The translations under genes and the position numbers were made by a program. A model generated the notes under the pieces. It did not search any database. It saw only the letters and a program-made list of their open reading frames with translations, and was not told where the DNA came from. Below are positions 11,001 through 22,156 of a stretch of DNA of 64,000 nucleotides, piece after piece (position 1 is the stretch's first letter; the number at the start of each line of letters is the position of its first letter). Origin of the DNA: Edaphochlamys debaryana (Eukaryota; Chlorophyta; Chlorophyceae; Chlamydomonadales); the NCBI GenBank assembly GCA_016858145.1, contig JAEHOE010000031.1, positions 930,001 to 994,000 of the forward strand. The letters run 5' to 3'.

Positions 11001-14000
11001 GGGCGCGACGGGCCCGCCGGGGAGCGGCCCCATGCCGCCGCCTGGCCAGGGCCCCGTGGACGGCCATGGATCAACTGGCCCCGTGCAAAAAAACGGGGTG
11101 GCAGCTGAGTCGGTAAGGGCGCCCCGCCCCGCGCAGGTCAATGAGAGCTCCAGCACCCAGCCCCCGGCGTCCCCAGCCGGCGCGGGCGGGCCGCAGGGCC
11201 AACAGCGCGCGGGCGGGGAGGACTCAGCTGCGGAGGCTTCGGCCACAGCCCCGGAAACCACCTCCTCTTCCTCCCGCTCGACTAGTGTAGTAGCAAAGAC
11301 AGCAGCAGGAGCGGCGGCAGCTGCTACAGGGAACGGAGCCCCGCCCAGCGCCAGTGCGCATGGCCCGGGCTCCACGGCCCCCGCGACCCCCACCGCTTCG
11401 GGGAGCGGTGCGGGCGCCGGGGCGAAGCAGGCGGCAGCCGACGGGGGTGTGGCCTCCGCCGGAGCGGGATCCGCCTCGACGTTAGTGGTGCATGCCACGG
11501 CGGAGCCCTCGATGCCGGCGCCGGCGCCGTCACCCAGGCCAAGCGCCGCAGCGGACAGGCCGCACCAGAAGCGGAGCGGGCCGCCGCTGACGCCAGCAGC
11601 GCCACCGCAGCCGGCCGGACCGCCCAGCTGGTCGGCCATCGCCGCGACCCGCCGCGACGCAGCCGCCGCCGCCAGTAGCAGTGGCGGTGGTGGCATGATG
11701 GGCGCTGATGCGTTCCCGTCCCTTGGCGGCGGCGGCGGTGCTTCGGGCGCGGACGCTTCGACTTCTGGGCACTCGGCCTCTGGCCCCTCTTGGAAGGCCA
11801 AGCTTCAGCAGAGCCTGCCGTCGGCGCCGCTGCCCTCCTCCAACGGCGGCGGCCTGCCCAACGGCGGACACCGCTCGTCCAGCCCACGTGGCACGCTGTA
11901 CGGCGGCTCGTCCCAGCTCGCCAGCAGCCTGTCTGACTCCGCCATGGCGAACGGCAGCGCCGCGGGCGGCGGCGGCGGGCCGCCACCGCCGCGGCCGCGC
12001 CCCGCCGGCAACCGCCCGACGGGCAGCGCTTTGCTGTCCGGCCCGGGCTCCCAGCTCGTCGGCAGCTTGTCCGTCTCTGCCGCCGGGGCGGTCGTGTATC
12101 ACCCTGGCGTGCCCGGCGCCGGCGGCGACGGCGCGGCGCCCCGGCGGTTGCAGCTGGTGCGCGGCCTGCTCAACCTCGGCGGCCAGCACAACTGCTTCCT
12201 GAACGTGACACTGCAATCGCTCTGGCACCTACGCTGCTTCCGCGAAGCCGTCCTGGCGCTCGACGCCGCCGCCGTCGCCAGCGGAGGCGCCGCCGCCGCT
12301 GAGGTGAACGTGCTCCGCTCCCTGGTTACCGTTTTCCGCGCGATGGCAGAGCCGCCGTCAGCCGCCAACGGCAACGGGAACGGCAACGGCAGCAGCGCCG
12401 CCAGTGGCGGCGGCGGCAGCGCCAGCGGCTGGGCCGTCTCGCCGCTGCCGCTGCGCGAGTCGCTGAGCCGCCTGTCGGCGGCGCCCGGCGGCGGCGGCGG
12501 CGTGGCGTTGGAGCTGGACGAGATGCACGACGCGTTTGAGGTGCTGCTGGTGCTGCTGGGCTGCCTGCACCGGGCGGAGGCTGGCGCGGGTGCGGCGCAG
12601 GGCCAGGACCCGCAGCTGCCCCGCCGCGTGCGACTCTCCGACCTCACCCCGCCCGCGCACCGACACCAGTCGGCGGCGGCAGGGCCAGCGCTCGCCAACG
12701 GGCACGCCGCCACCGCCGCAGGCGCAGGCTCGTCATCCCCATCCGCCGCCAGTGCCGGCGGCGGCGGCGGTGGTGTGGGTGTCGGCGGCTACGCCGCCGT
12801 GCTCTCGCGGGGCAAGGGCTCCGCCGCCGGGGGCGGCGGCGGCAGCTCGGGGTCTTCGTCGGGCGGCGGCGCTGAGACTGTGTCGACCGTGCCGAGGACC
12901 GTGGCCCACAGCCTGTTCGGGCTGGAGGTGGTGGCTCCGATCGCACCACGCTCGGCCGAGGACGACGACGCCTCCAGTAGCGGCAGCGGCGGCGGCGGCG
13001 GCAGCCGGAAGGCCAGCCACGGCGCCGGGGCCGCGCCGCGGCGGGAGTCGAGCGGCGGCGAGGCGTCCTGCGGTCCCGCAGGGGGCGGTGGCGAGGTGGA
13101 GGTATACACCAAGTACTTCCACCTGGTCAACGCGCAGGCGTTACGGAAGGCGTCCGCCGCCCTGGGCGGCACCGACGGCGGCGCGAGCTTCGAGGACGTG
13201 TTGTGCCACGCGGAGGCGGCCGGGCACGGCGGCGCGGCCGCCTCCGCTGGCGGCGGCGGCGGCCCGGGGAGCGGCGGCGTGCGGCGGGGTGGCTCGGCCT
13301 CGTCCATCGCCACAGCAGCGGCGGCGGCGGTGGCTGGCTCCTCACCGGGCTCCTCCTCCCCCCCGCCCTCCAGCGTCGCTACCGCCAGTGCCAACGGCAA
13401 CGGCAACGGCGTTTACGCACCCTCCGCCCCGGCGGCCGGCGTCGCGGCAGCACCGGCGGGGCCGGCGGCTCCGCCGCCCCTGGCCACGCTGCTCCGTTAC
13501 CCGGCCGTGTTCACGCTGGCCCTCGTGTGGGACAGCCCCAAGGCGCCCCTGGAGGCGCTGCGGGGCACGCTCGAGGCGCTGGGCCCCAGGGCCGACCTGG
13601 CGTTGCTGTTCCGCGCCTCCGGGCCCCAGCACGCCGCGCCCCACTCGGTGCCCTGCGAGCTGCGCTCCGTCATCTGCTACTTCGGGCACCACTACCTGGT
13701 GAGCCGCCCTGTCGCGTCCATTACGAAACCCGAGGTTCCACCAGGCCCGCAGCTCAGTGCGCTCCGCTCCGGGCTCCTTTGCTTGCGGCGCTCGCAGGCG
13801 TTTGGCCTTTGCCGTGCTTCGAGCCCTGAGCCTCACTCCTGCCCCCGCCCCCGGCCCCGCCCTCAGGTGTTTGCTCGCAGCGAGGAGTTGGGGCTGTGGC
13901 TGCTGCTGGACGACGCCAGCGTGCAGCTGGTGGGGCACTGGGGCGACGTGGTCAAGGCCATGCTGGCCAAGCGCCTGCAGCCCTCGCTGCTGCTCTACGA

Positions 14001-14181
14001 GCGGGAGGGGGCGGAGCGGCCGGCGCAGGCCGCAGCGGGCGTGGGCGCGGGCGCAGCGGCCGGGAGTACTGTGGGCTTGGCAGTCGGGGCAGGAGGGCCG
14101 GCAGGAGGCGCAGCGCCGGGGGCGGAGGCCGGCGCGGGCTTGGGGTCGGCGCTGGCGCAGCAAGGGACGGTGAGCGCTTAA
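2021..14181 (+). CDS. Plant-type ubiquitin C-terminal hydrolase-related protein (DUF629 plus UCH/USP-like domain) with giant low-complexity insert
   Basis: Exons: 2021-2092, 2161-2329, 2514-2695, 3016-3110, 3492-3773, 3902-4019, 4190-4282, 4513-5061, 5342-5547, 5682-5853, 5983-6141, 7031-7234, 7559-7743, 7899-8097, 8245-13698, 13867-14181; about 2,817 residues. The N-terminal part (ALVRPLWETLEPGERAGLL, then GTWKLWQWP) resembles the DUF629 region of plant UCH-related proteins. Exons 5-8 match their helical middle (LAVLLEALAKENDHLYHSLL). Exons 13-14 form a charged coiled coil. About residues 1000-1850 are Pro/Gly/Ala/Met/His-rich. The C-terminal domain has a Cys box NLGGQHNCFLNVTLQSLWHL (Cys about 2212), an ICYFGHHYLV His box (about 2711) and LLLDDASVQLVGHWGDV, so a Cys/His/Asp set is present. 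Glycine/alanine/serine runs interrupt the catalytic domain. Whether it still cleaves ubiquitin is inference. The start is the first ATG giving a conserved frame. Confidence 0.88.
6142..7030 (+). other. Long intron 11 of the UCH-related gene, with a 12-bp minisatellite
   Basis: This 889-base intron begins GTGAGC after CTCAAG and ends CCCGCAG. It holds the window's cleanest short tandem array and a stretch of lower GC than the flanking exons. No separate gene was recognised in it. Confidence 0.8.
6588..6707. repeat. 12-bp minisatellite, unit CCTTCCCCAGCC, about nine copies
   Basis: Near-perfect tandem copies of CCTTCCCCAGCC run through here, ending where one copy changes to CCCTTTCCC. The unit is a multiple of three without stops, so open frames appear on both strands (Ser-Pro-Ala-Pro and Gly-Glu-Gly-Ala repeats). 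These are artefacts of the repeat. It lies wholly inside an intron. Confidence 0.9.
9608..9635 (+). repeat. CAG run (polyglutamine) in the hydrolase-like protein
   Basis: A short run of CAG codons encodes about eight glutamines in the low-complexity part of exon 15. It is in frame and follows a PQQHPQ context. Confidence 0.8.
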
Positions 14182-15464
14182 GTATGGCCGCGCGGTGCAC
14201 AGGCGGCGAGTATGCTGCAGGGTGGTGGGTACTTGGGATTTGTCAGGGTAGGCGCATAGCGTGGAGGCGGGGACTGAGCTCGGTAGCAGGGGGCAGGATA
14301 GGGCGAGCCTCAGAAGCAGGAGGTTGTTGCGGCGACGGCCGTCTGATGCCGTACAAAGTTGGCGATGCTTGGCGGTGCGCGCTAGCTTGACGCGCGCCAT
14401 AGGACTGACTGGTCGAGAGGAGTTAGGATGCCCTCCAGGCAAGAGATCGAAGGACGCGTAAGCTGGAGTCTTCAAGGCTGTGCGCGATAGGATACAGGCG
14501 TGGAGTTCGGCTGGACTGCGGCGGTTGGCTCGGCGTAGCCGGCAAGCTGCGGCTCTGTTGAGGGAGCAGCGGCGAAATGTTGGCTTTGGCTTGGAGTTGG
14601 CGCTGAGCGCGGACGGAGGGTGGTACACGCACAAGTGCTGGCGTGGCTGCACTGGGGGCTCGCACCGTCTGGTACGGGACAGCCCCGCGCCCTTCGCAAG
14701 ACGCCGCGGCTGTCCAGCGTGTCAGTCATTGGGGCCGGGGCGCTGTTGTGAAGCCCCGGATTCGCATTGAGAGTCGGGTGCCTGAAGGGTCCATGGCGCT
14801 CAGGAGAGGCTGAGAGAGGTTGTGAGGGTGAGAGACGTGTGACGGGTATACCGTATGCAGACCGGTAGCTGTGTCAGGATCAGGCAGGTTCGGCGTCCGG
14901 GGCTCTTGCACGGCGAGCACCGAGCGATGCCATGTGAGACACGCAAGCATGGCGGGGCTCGACCTGTTGAGTGTGGGGCAGCCGTGTTGACTACCTCGTG
15001 CATCCCCGCAGTTCCCCCGCTGCATCCACGCCCCATGCTACCCCATGTGCTAGCGGCAGGTTCAAGGAGGGTCACAGGATCCCGTCCAGACTTGGGGCAC
15101 GCGGGTCCTGCTTGCAGCCACGAGTAATCCGTGGGAACCGGAGCTGGTGCCTCTTGTTGGCCATGCGTGACAGCTGGAGCTGCTGGAGGAGAGTCACAGC
15201 GAGGTGGCAAGAGAGGTGTTGGAGGGGTGAGGGCGCGGACGGGAGGTGCTGGATGATCATCATCCCGCAGAAAGGCGGGCGCACTCCCATCGCCCGCAAA
15301 GTGCAGGCCTTCGCTCCTCCGCTTATTCACTTATCGTTAAGCGAGCACCTTGCCATGCCTTTTAGCTTGTCCAGTGCTGTCGCGAGGGAACAGTGTGAGA
15401 TGGCGTGCCAGTAGGCGCTGGGCAGCTAAACGAGCAACACAACCAGACCTCCGCGTGCTCAACA
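14182..15464. other. Intergenic, 3' of the UCH-related gene and 5' of SRCR copy 1
   Basis: This 1.28 kb lies between two genes of the same strand and should contain the 3' UTR of the first and the promoter of the second. I found no family-recognisable open frame, no obvious TGTAA polyadenylation motif close to the stop, and no TATA box at the expected distance from 15465. Confidence 0.4.
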
Positions 15465-18400
15465 ATGTCTGTCCGTATGGGCTCGAGCGCTGGAGCGCCT
15501 GTGGTGACGTTAATACTGCTATTACTCGCGAGTGTTGCGTCCGAGGTGAGGACGCGCCCATATCGCTTGCAACAGCATACCGGTGATTAGAAGACACCGG
15601 TTGAGGGCGGTCGCTCGTTCTGGGTTGGTCTCGCGAGGCCCGCCGTTCCTGTTGTGCCATCGGCGTTGCCGACCAGCTCCCTTCACGCTGCCACCGGAAT
15701 GTGACCTGAGTGTGACGTTGTTAGTCTGCAAGTGCACACCTTTTATTGGACATCTGAGGTTGTGGGGGGCTGCTCACATGCCGGGGGGGAGCGGGGATGG
15801 TGCCGACCCCCGCCGGGCCCGAGGACCCCAACCTACCCAAATTTGCCCTAGGCGATACGCTTCGTTGGTGTCTTGTACCCCAACGGTGCCTCTCCCTCCC
15901 ACGTCTCCCTACTCGCAGGCCCTCGCCTCCGACTGGCCTCCAGAGTTTGCGGAGCCGCCGGCGTACCCGGGAGCGGGGGAACCTACGATACCGCTGCCAC
16001 CACCCCCGCCCCCGCCGCCGCCCCCACCGCCCCCCGAGCCCGTATCGCCGCCATTTGAGCCGCAGTTCCCGCCTGATGCGCCCGCGGATCCGGAGCTGCC
16101 TCCGGATCCTCCGTCCAACCCATCCCCCCCGCCACGCCCTCCGTTCCCTTCTCCAAATCCACCACCGCCCCGGCCCCCGCCCCGCCCAAGCACCCCCGCC
16201 CCGCCCCCAACCCTCCCGGAGCTGCCCCTAAAGCTGTATGGGGGGCGAGGCAACCTGTCGGGCATCCTACAGGTAGCTGGGGCGACCAAGTGGCGGGGGG
16301 CCCAAGGCAGCAGGCACAGTATGACCCTGTGTGACCCTGACCCTGCACTTGAAAGGTAGCTCATGTGCCCCTCGACGTCCTCCACCCGCCACCGTGCTGC
16401 GCAGGCCTACGACCCCACCTTCCGGCTGTGGGGCACGGTCTGTGTGGACCGCCAGGCCTTCGAGGGCGGGGAGGAGTGGTGGACGTCATTCGCGACGCTG
16501 GCGTGCAAGCAGGTACCGTGGGGGGTGATGCGCGGCCTTGGGCGGGCCCACAGCCTCCGTCAGCCTCCGTAGCCCGGCCGCCCTGGCAGCAGCCATTGGC
16601 ACCCGTCCTACCGCAGTCCTGACCCGCTCTCTACCCAGCCCCGCCGGGCCCCGCCGCCCGCTGACACGTGGGCGCGCCTGCCTGACCCGCCTCCGCCCTC
16701 GCAGATGGGCAAGCCCTACGGCGGCGCTGTGCTGCTGCCCCCCGACAGCAGCGCCCTGCCCCGCAGCACCGCCAAGCTGGCCCCGCTGCTGCCCGCCAAG
16801 GTGCTGCTCACGGACCCCTTCACGCCCTGCGTCAACGCGGCCAGCGCGGCCAGCATCGCCGACTGCGACGGGGTGCGTGCGGGGAGGCTGGGAGCGGAAG
16901 GGATGGGGTTGCGCGGCCGCAGCTTTGCGCTGGCCTTCTGGGGCTGGCTCCCAAGGGATTGTCACGGGCGGGTGCAGACTCGTTCAGAACGAAACACCGC
17001 ACTCGCAACCGGGCAGACCCGAGCGCGGCTGCAGCACACCCGAGCCCATCCGCCCGCTGACGCTGGGGCCGCAGGTGGCGGTGCTGCCGGTGATCAACCT
17101 GCAGGGCTGCGGCTCGGCGGCGCAGCGGTCGGAGCTGGAGGGGGCGTACGTGCCCGTGGCCATCAGCTGCAGAGGTGCGAGCGGGACCGAGCATGTGTCG
17201 GGGTGTCTATGGGACGCGCTGAAAGACTGAATGTGTGCCGCGTCTCGGGGAGGCGTTTGAGCAGGGGGCCCTGTCACCCTTGGGCCTTGGCTGAACTGTG
17301 CGGCGCCCGCTCCTCCCGCAGTCTCGTTGCGACCGGACAGGCCAGCGACGCCGCTGCCGCCGTCCCCACCGCCGCCGCCGCCCGCTGTGGCCCTCAACTA
17401 CACCATGCGGTGAGCGCCAGTCCCGCGGCGTTCGGTGCCGCGTGTCTGATGCTTGCGTACGGTTTCTGGCTCAGGAAAGGGCCGCGAAATGCGTCGGAAA
17501 CCTTACATCACCTTGCCCCAACGCTTGGTCTCCAACCTCGTCCCCCATCTCTTTGCAGCATCGTGGACCCCGTGACTGGCCTCTCCCTTAACCCCGACGG
17601 GACAAAGGTGCGCTGCCCAGGAACGGGTGCGGGGCTGGCCACTCTAATTCCAGTCATACCCGGTCGCTCACCGGCCCTGGGCTCGTTGCGCGCAGGTCGA
17701 TGAGGGCCGCCTCGAGGTCCTCCTGCCGGTGGAGGGCGCGGAGGCTCCCGTGTGGGGCACCCTGTGCTTTGACACCGCCAACCCCAACGGCCTGGACTAC
17801 AACCTGGCAAAGGTGCGGACAACAAACCAAACCTCAAACCCACAAACCTACTAGCTACAGGGGAGATTAGCCAACTCCCGCAAGAGCACAGAACAGATGA
17901 CGCAGCGCCGTTCGATACAAGCGTTCTCTGGGGCCAAGTGGCATCTGCAGCGCGTGCCACTTGAGCGGCGATGCGGATGCACCGCCTGGCTGAGGGCGAT
18001 CCACCAGACCCCAGCCCTGCCCGTGTGTGCATTCCCACGGCTAAGCCCCTGCTCGCTGTCCTCTCCGCGTGCAGTACGCGTGCAAGTCCCTGGGGCTGCC
18101 GCATGCAGAGCCCTGGCTCTGGGAGCTGCCCCGCTCCCTCCCCCGGGCCTCCAACGATACGCCCGTACATTGGGTGGCGGCGGCAGGGTGCGGACAGGAC
18201 GCCGCCGGGGCCCTGGGCTGCCAGCTCACGGCCAGCGCGGCGCAGGCTCAGGCCATCCTCGAGGTGAGCTGGCGCCGATGTGTTTATTTGGGAGACGAAG
18301 CGGAGGAAAAGCATGGGGGGCGCGTTAGGGCGGGCTTCTTGCTGGCAGTCACGGCACTTACTGTGCTTGCTGCTGGGACCTGTTGCTGCGCTGCAGGGTA

Positions 18401-20903
18401 ACTGGAGCTCCGTGGAGTGGCTGCTTGGGCGCCAGGCCCCCTTCCAGCGCCTGGTCCGGGCCTGCACGACCCGCGGCCACCAGATCGATGCGTACATTGA
18501 GTGCACGGGTAAGCAGCTGCTGAGCCGCACGCGTGGAATGTGGCAGGTAGCCAATGGGCTGTGGCGATGAGGTTGCATGCATTCTGGAGGCCCGATTCCT
18601 TGCCTAGTCTGGACTGTCGCGTGGATTACATGCAGCTCTCACCCTCCCATGCATCGGCGTGGGCACCGTATCCCTGCAGATGAGGACTACGTGTCGCCTC
18701 CACCGTCGCCGCCGCAGCCCGCAGCAGTTATGCAGAATGACGTGCAGCTAGTGTACGACACGGTGTACGACTCCGTGGTGCGTGCTGTGCACTCGCCTGC
18801 CGCACACAGCACTCACTCCCGTCTCGCCAAAGTCACGTCGTGTACTGCTTGCCCACGTGTGCAGTACACCGTACGCTTCGGCGTGCGCACCCTTGGCGCG
18901 CCCGCCAGCGATTCGCTTGTGTACGGCACTGCCTGCAGAGCGTACGGCAATGATGGCCCCGACGGCGTGGAGAATGACCTTGTCCTGGGTCACACACTGT
19001 GCAAGTGAGTCCATCCTAACCCCCCTCCCTTGGGGCGCCTCCAGATGGGGGGTCTGGCGGCATGATCGAGTCCACGTTACCGACGACCCTTCCCTCCCAT
19101 TCCCCTTCCGTACCGTCGCACAGCCAAATCACGCAAGGGCAACGGCCGTACGGCCGCTGGTGGAGCGGAGTGGACCTCCGCACAAGTGCGCCCCTGGGGT
19201 CCCGGGTCCCGCGCTCCCACCTGGGGTCCTGCATGTCGCCTTCCTTTCGCATCCATGCCTACCTTGTGTTGTTGAGCAGCGCAATCGCTCACGCTGGCCC
19301 TGACCCACCACCACCCTGGCCATGCATGCTCCTCCTCCCTGCAGGCAGGGCATGGTTTGCGGACCTGACCGTGCGGGAGCTGGACCAACTGCCCCTTGTG
19401 CTGTCCAGCCTTGACTGCACGGCGGCGGGTGGGGAACACCCCGGCAGTGTCACGGCTGTGAACCCCAGCTGGCCGGACAATGGGCCGCAGACCATCACCG
19501 TGCCGGCCAACATCAGCTACTGCAGGTGCGTGGGTGGAGGGGGGGCGGCGACGATGCCTGGTTGGTGTGCGGTAGTAAGGGGCTTTCAGAAGAGCGCCAA
19601 GCGCCGCTTGCAGTAGAGAAGACGCTTCTGTTACCAGTGCGGATCCGCTAGCTTGGCACAGCTTGGCCACCCTTGGAGCCGCGTGACGTAACCGCCCTGT
19701 GTGGCCCACAATTCCACGTGCCTCTGCAGGGCGGAGCTGGCGGACCTGATCCCCACGTCCGTACAAAAGGCCTGCTTTGGTGCCTGGTTCTCGCTGGCCG
19801 TTAGCGTGCTCACCTGCCAGAGTGAGTCTAGGCTTCAAGGGTGGGGTGGGGGCACACGATCCACGAGCGGGGCCCCCGCCCCCGACATGATACGGCGCGT
19901 AGGGCTTGAAAGGTTTAGGGGGTAACCAGGATGTCATGCGCACCGTGAAATGCCAAAAGGTTTGAGGAACACTTGAGTCAATCACCACGTGCGCACACTG
20001 CGGTTGCGGCCGGGCGCAGGGGCGGACTACACGGCGCATTCCAACCTGTTGGACCTGCGCCTGACGGGCGGCGACGGGACCTGGGGCCGACTGGAGGTGC
20101 TGCACAGGTGGGTGCGGGCGTGCTTGATGCTCGCAGGGCCCTCGCGTGTTTCCCGTGAGCGCTCATCCTTTCAATCCTCTGCCGCAGGGGTCTAATCACC
20201 AACGGGTGGGGCAATGTTTGCAACCCACGGTTCTCCGTCGCGCAAGCGCAGGTGGGCCTGGCTCCTCACGAACTATTTCCCTGACATCACTCCCTCCTGG
20301 ACCCTCCTCGCTTCCCGGGACCCTGCACCTCCCCCGCTCAAACCTCCTCTCCTCCTGGTCCCCCAGGCCGTGTGCCGCGACCTGGGCCTCCACTGGGAAA
20401 ACGCCACTCTGCTCCCCTCCTCCTACGTGCACCGAGCTGACCCGGGCGTCTGGGTCATGGATACGATAAAGTGCACGCCCGCAGACGACCCAGGCCGGCT
20501 GGCCCTGCCCGACAGCCAGCTGTCGTTCCTTCGCGACTGCGACTTCGACCTCACACCCGCGATGCCGCTGTGCGACCACTCCACGGATGTGGTCATATCT
20601 TGCAACGGGTGAGCGGGTTCGGCAGGGCGCTGGGAAGGGGAGGAAGGGCCGCAGGATGGTGCAGGGTTGGAAGCAGGTTGGGAGCGAGCCAAGCAATGAA
20701 GGCGAGGGGTAGAGACGTCCCATGCAGTGCTGTCTGCCACTCTGGTCTGACGAGCCCCGATGTGCACCGTACGGTCGCTGCGCAGGATGATCCCGCCGGT
20801 GCCGTCGTGGCCACCGGTGTACGGAGCGCCGCCCCCGGGGTACGGAGGGTATCCACCAGGGGGGTACGGAGCGCCGCCACCAGGTTACGGAGGATATCGC
20901 TGA
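15465..20903 (+). CDS. Secreted multi-SRCR domain protein, tandem copy 1
   Basis: Exons: 15465-15545, 15919-16272, 16405-16512, 16705-16872, 17075-17174, 17322-17409, 17559-17607, 17696-17812, 18075-18263, 18397-18508, 18680-18777, 18865-19004, 19349-19525, 19730-19821, 20020-20107, 20188-20251, 20367-20608, 20786-20903; 794 residues. Residues 1-27 are a signal peptide (VVTLILLLLASVASE), followed by a proline-rich stalk. Four SRCR-like modules follow: about 130-271 (LKLYGGRGNLSG, WGTVC), 300-456 (GRLEVLLPVEG, VWGTLC, YACKSLGL), 470-600 (FGVRTLGAP, LGHTLCK) and 606-755 (TWGRLEVLHR, VCRDLGL, LSFLRDCDF, CDHSTDVVISCNG). The last is the most canonical SRCR. PPSPPPPPP hinges separate modules and the tail is PPGYGGYPPGGYG-like. 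Probably a cell-surface or matrix protein; the ligand is unknown. No mucin, kinase or transmembrane segment was seen. Confidence 0.87.
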
Positions 20904-22156
20904 GCGCAAGGACAGGGGGCCGCATTAGCATTAGGTAAGCTTCTGGCGCCATGCAGCAATGCACGCTCGCACAGAATCAAGCATGCAAGGCAAGGGTTGG
21001 AGGGCCGTCCTTGCGCGGTGTGTATTGCATACATGGTGGGGTGTGTTGCACTGTCGTGGCCTCGCGGGGCATGGGCATACTAATTGCATGGGGCGGCAAA
21101 GGAGGCCACATGCTTACGCTGACACGGGATGGCGCGTGCATGGTGGCATGGGCGGGCGTGAGGCTCAGCAAGATTGAGCTCCAGGATTCTCATATGGGGG
21201 GAGGTTGAGGACGAACAACGTGGCAGGGAGCTGCATCATGGAGGCGCACCAGCCATGCGCCACGCAGGCATGGGGGGATGACGGTGCACACGAGAGACGG
21301 GATGGAATCAAGCGAGAGTTGCCGGGAGCAAGCATGTCAGGGGCGAGTGCAGAGGTGCTCCTCTCGTCGTCTGGCATCGGTGGTTCTTATTGACACGTCC
21401 CTGGCTACGGTGAGGAGTCGAGGGCACAGCCATCCACCACACGGCTCTTCGCATCCGACAAATTAGAGATGATAGTGGAACACCGGTGCCCAATGTCAAG
21501 CCCCAAGTTGTCTGACACGGAATCGCAATGGGCCGGCGCGGATTGCCATAAGCAACAGCGGCCGCCCGGGGCAGGGTCAGCAGCACGGAAGGCAACGAGG
21601 GGCAACGGGCTCCCGCGTCCGGCCTGGGGTCTCAACGTCGGGCGCTTTAAGAGTTGAGGGCGGTACCTGGCGGTACAGCCCTGTACAGCATCCCGCCCCT
21701 GGCCCCTGCTGAGCCCCTTCCTAGCTTGCGGTTGGGAGTCGAGGGCTTCCTCGCAGATTTCGTCCGGACCCGGCTCTTCTGTCATGGAGACGTTGTGGCT
21801 TTGGGCCGGCACCAGCAAGCCCAACACGGCTGCTCGCCAGAATGACGGGCAACGCGGGGCAACGGCTCCAGACTCGATGACGGACCGTGAGGATCATCAG
21901 GCGGACCCTCAGCACGCTTCTCGGTTTGCATAAATGTGAATTGGCGCAGTCGCGGCGCAGCGTAGCCCTTGGCGTAGCCTCGTCGACGGAGGAGCACGGG
22001 CGATTGCGGTGGTTGTTCGGCCGCCCGCCCTGCATCCCGATGCTGCACAAACTTAGCGTGCGCAATAACGCAGCTGCGTTGTCACACCTGCTACTGCGGG
22101 GACACATACTGTTAGGTATGAGACCTTGGCGGTGTCGGGCGCACCCAATCCCCGGG
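20904..22156. other. Intergenic between SRCR copies 1 and 2
   Basis: This 1.25 kb spacer has no supported gene. It should contain the 3' end of copy 1 and the promoter of copy 2. Open frames here are short, unlike any family I know, and overlap on both strands. Confidence 0.4.

Noticed and set aside
7992..11986. Long minus-strand open frames opposite exon 15 of the UCH-related gene (up to 345 residues)
   Set aside because: They mirror GC-rich repeats encoding Pro/Gly/Met runs on the plus strand, have no family resemblance and no splice logic; shadows of codon bias.
13342..14652. 436-residue minus-strand frame over the last exons of the UCH-related gene
   Set aside because: It covers conserved plus-strand exons 15-16, is low complexity and resembles nothing known.
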